Shown: positions 8,412 to 9,235 of the stretch, one piece after another | Position numbering within the stretch: position 1 is the first letter of the stretch | Layout: every line of letters starts with the position of its first letter | Source: SAR324 cluster bacterium | GTDB taxonomy: Bacteria > SAR324 > XYD2-FULL-50-16 | DNA: 9,235 bases | Assembly (NCBI GenBank): GCA_002401295.1 | Contig: NVSR01000039.1 | Coordinates: 8,310-17,544 of the forward strand | Reading direction: 5' to 3' | Notes under the pieces: model-generated | What the model was told of the DNA's origin: nothing | The model's database searches: none | What the model saw: the letters and a program-made list of their open reading frames with translations, nothing else | Program-made: the position numbers and the translations under genes

Positions 8412-9235
8412 ATGAAAACATTATTGTTATTAGTATATCTATTTTTTTTTAGCAGTATACTGCTAGCAGCACCAAAACCTACCTTCAATATCACCCATTC
8501 TTGTAATGGGGGTAAGGCGAAGATTACCTACTCCTATGAAGGAGAAGAGGGAGATTTTATTGAATGGACTTTTCCTGGTAGGGATCCTTTTATAACGGAA
8601 TCTAATTCTGGAATCATAGACGATGCTCCTATAGGAGAACATACTGTTACGATATCAGTCTCAGGTAAATATGGCTATGTTAGATATTCTTACACGATTA
8701 ATGTGTATGATATTACACCAACCTTTGAATGGGTAGAAGGTGGAGGGTGTAATGGTGTGGTAGGAGATGCGACGGCTAAAGTCACCCTCAATAGTTTTCA
8801 TCCAGGCATTAGCTACACCGCAAATCTAAAGAATGCAAGTGGTGGCTTGATACAAAGTGTTTCGATGGCTAGTATGACCCATACGTTTACGAATCTATCG
8901 AGCTCTATTTATATTATAGAAATAGAGTCTAACCCAGGGAAATGTATATTTGGGCAATCTATTCTTGTTAAAGACGAAACTTTTGCAGTCAATGTCAGTT
9001 CAGTAGAGGGTACTTGTAATAGTTTAGGAGGAAACATAACGGTTGATTTACCGAGTTTTCAAACGGGGCAGACGTATGATATTAGGGTAGAAAACCTAGA
9101 TAATCATCAAAGTATTAATTATCAACAAATAACGGCTAATTACACCTTAGTCAATGTAGCTGCGGGTAGTTATGAAGTGACTATTGATAAAGGTAATTGT
9201 GAAATGGTCGTTCCTGTAATAGTTGAAGAAGTAGG
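8412..9235 (+). CDS. Secreted protein with Ig/SprB-like repeats, 5' part (3' end outside window)
   Basis: The ATG at 8412 opens a frame of 274 codons that runs to the right edge without a stop. The N-terminus is a signal peptide (MKTLLLLVYLFFFSSILLAA, cleavage after Ala19 or Ala20). Then come about three beta-sandwich-like domains of 80-90 residues. The first has one Cys (Cys31, CNGGKAKITYSY). The second is framed by Cys113 and Cys178, the third by Cys202 and Cys263. Domains two and three share a pattern: C-N-x-x-x-G, alternating small and hydrophobic residues, a Y-x-A/I-x-L/V strand, L/V-x-x-x-x-Y-x-(I/V)-x-I, and a closing K-x-C or G-N-C. This resembles the SprB-type and Ig-like repeats of Bacteroidota adhesins. 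Such proteins usually end in a type IX secretion signal, which cannot be checked here. It starts 25 bases after the upstream stop, so co-transcription is likely. A surface adhesin or structural partner of the Rhs-like protein is the most plausible role. Confidence 0.9.
   Translation, partial: MKTLLLLVYLFFFSSILLAAPKPTFNITHSCNGGKAKITYSYEGEEGDFIEWTFPGRDPFITESNSGIIDDAPIGEHTVTISVSGKYGYVRYSYTINVYDITPTFEWVEGGGCNGVVGDATAKVTLNSFHPGISYTANLKNASGGLIQSVSMASMTHTFTNLSSSIYIIEIESNPGKCIFGQSILVKDETFAVNVSSVEGTCNSLGGNITVDLPSFQTGQTYDIRVENLDNHQSINYQQITANYTLVNVAAGSYEVTIDKGNCEMVVPVIVEEV
8442..8450 (+). repeat. Run of nine T in the signal-peptide codons of the last gene
   Basis: Nine T residues encode Phe11-Phe13 within the hydrophobic core of the signal peptide, about 30 bases after the ATG. 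In this sequence the frame is intact. A gain or loss of one T would stop production of the whole surface protein, so the tract could act as a slippage switch, though nothing here shows that it does. Confidence 0.6.

Noticed and set aside
8267..8494. 75-codon frame on the - strand spanning a gene junction
   Set aside because: It crosses the end of one gene and the signal peptide of the next in antisense, with no supporting motif.

Overview
The window looks like a piece of a Bacteroidota chromosome, most plausibly a marine or gliding lineage such as the Saprospiria or Cytophagia. This rests on strongly AT-rich DNA, no Shine-Dalgarno sequence before any start, an A at position -3 of all three visible ATG starts, Sec signal peptides ending in Bacteroidota style (for example AWG|Q), and large secreted proteins whose motifs match, from memory, giant Bacteroidota YD/Rhs-related surface proteins. 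The genus cannot be fixed from the sequence.

Layout: four genes, all on the + strand, with almost no free space. (1) Positions 1-3203 hold the 3' part of a large protein. Its frame is open to the left edge, so its true start lies outside the window. It ends in a probable beta-sandwich, ligand-binding-like domain and one YD-like motif. (2) After a 74-base gap with a perfect 11-bp hairpin (3214-3239) comes a 237-residue exported protein of possible LolA-like fold (3278-3991). (3) After 18 bases comes a 1458-residue secreted protein (4010-8386). It carries the N-terminal half of the Bacteroidota Rhs-like architecture: an FN3-like domain, an FYTD...YSRTFTEDG block, YSPNNP and AEGYPFT motifs, and a Cys-rich C-terminal tail. 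It has no Rhs core and no toxin domain. (4) After 25 bases comes a secreted protein with Cys-bracketed Ig/SprB-like repeats, starting at 8412 and cut by the right edge.

Genes 2 to 4 are spaced like one operon. Gene 1 is separated from them by a likely terminator but belongs to the same functional theme. My inference is that the locus encodes a multi-part cell-surface or secreted Rhs/YD-type assembly, with modules that might sit in one giant polypeptide elsewhere distributed over separate exported proteins. A polymorphic toxin tip or Rhs core, if present, would lie outside the window. I see no tRNA, rRNA, CRISPR array, insertion sequence, integrase or attachment site, and there is no gene-free stretch longer than 74 bases.
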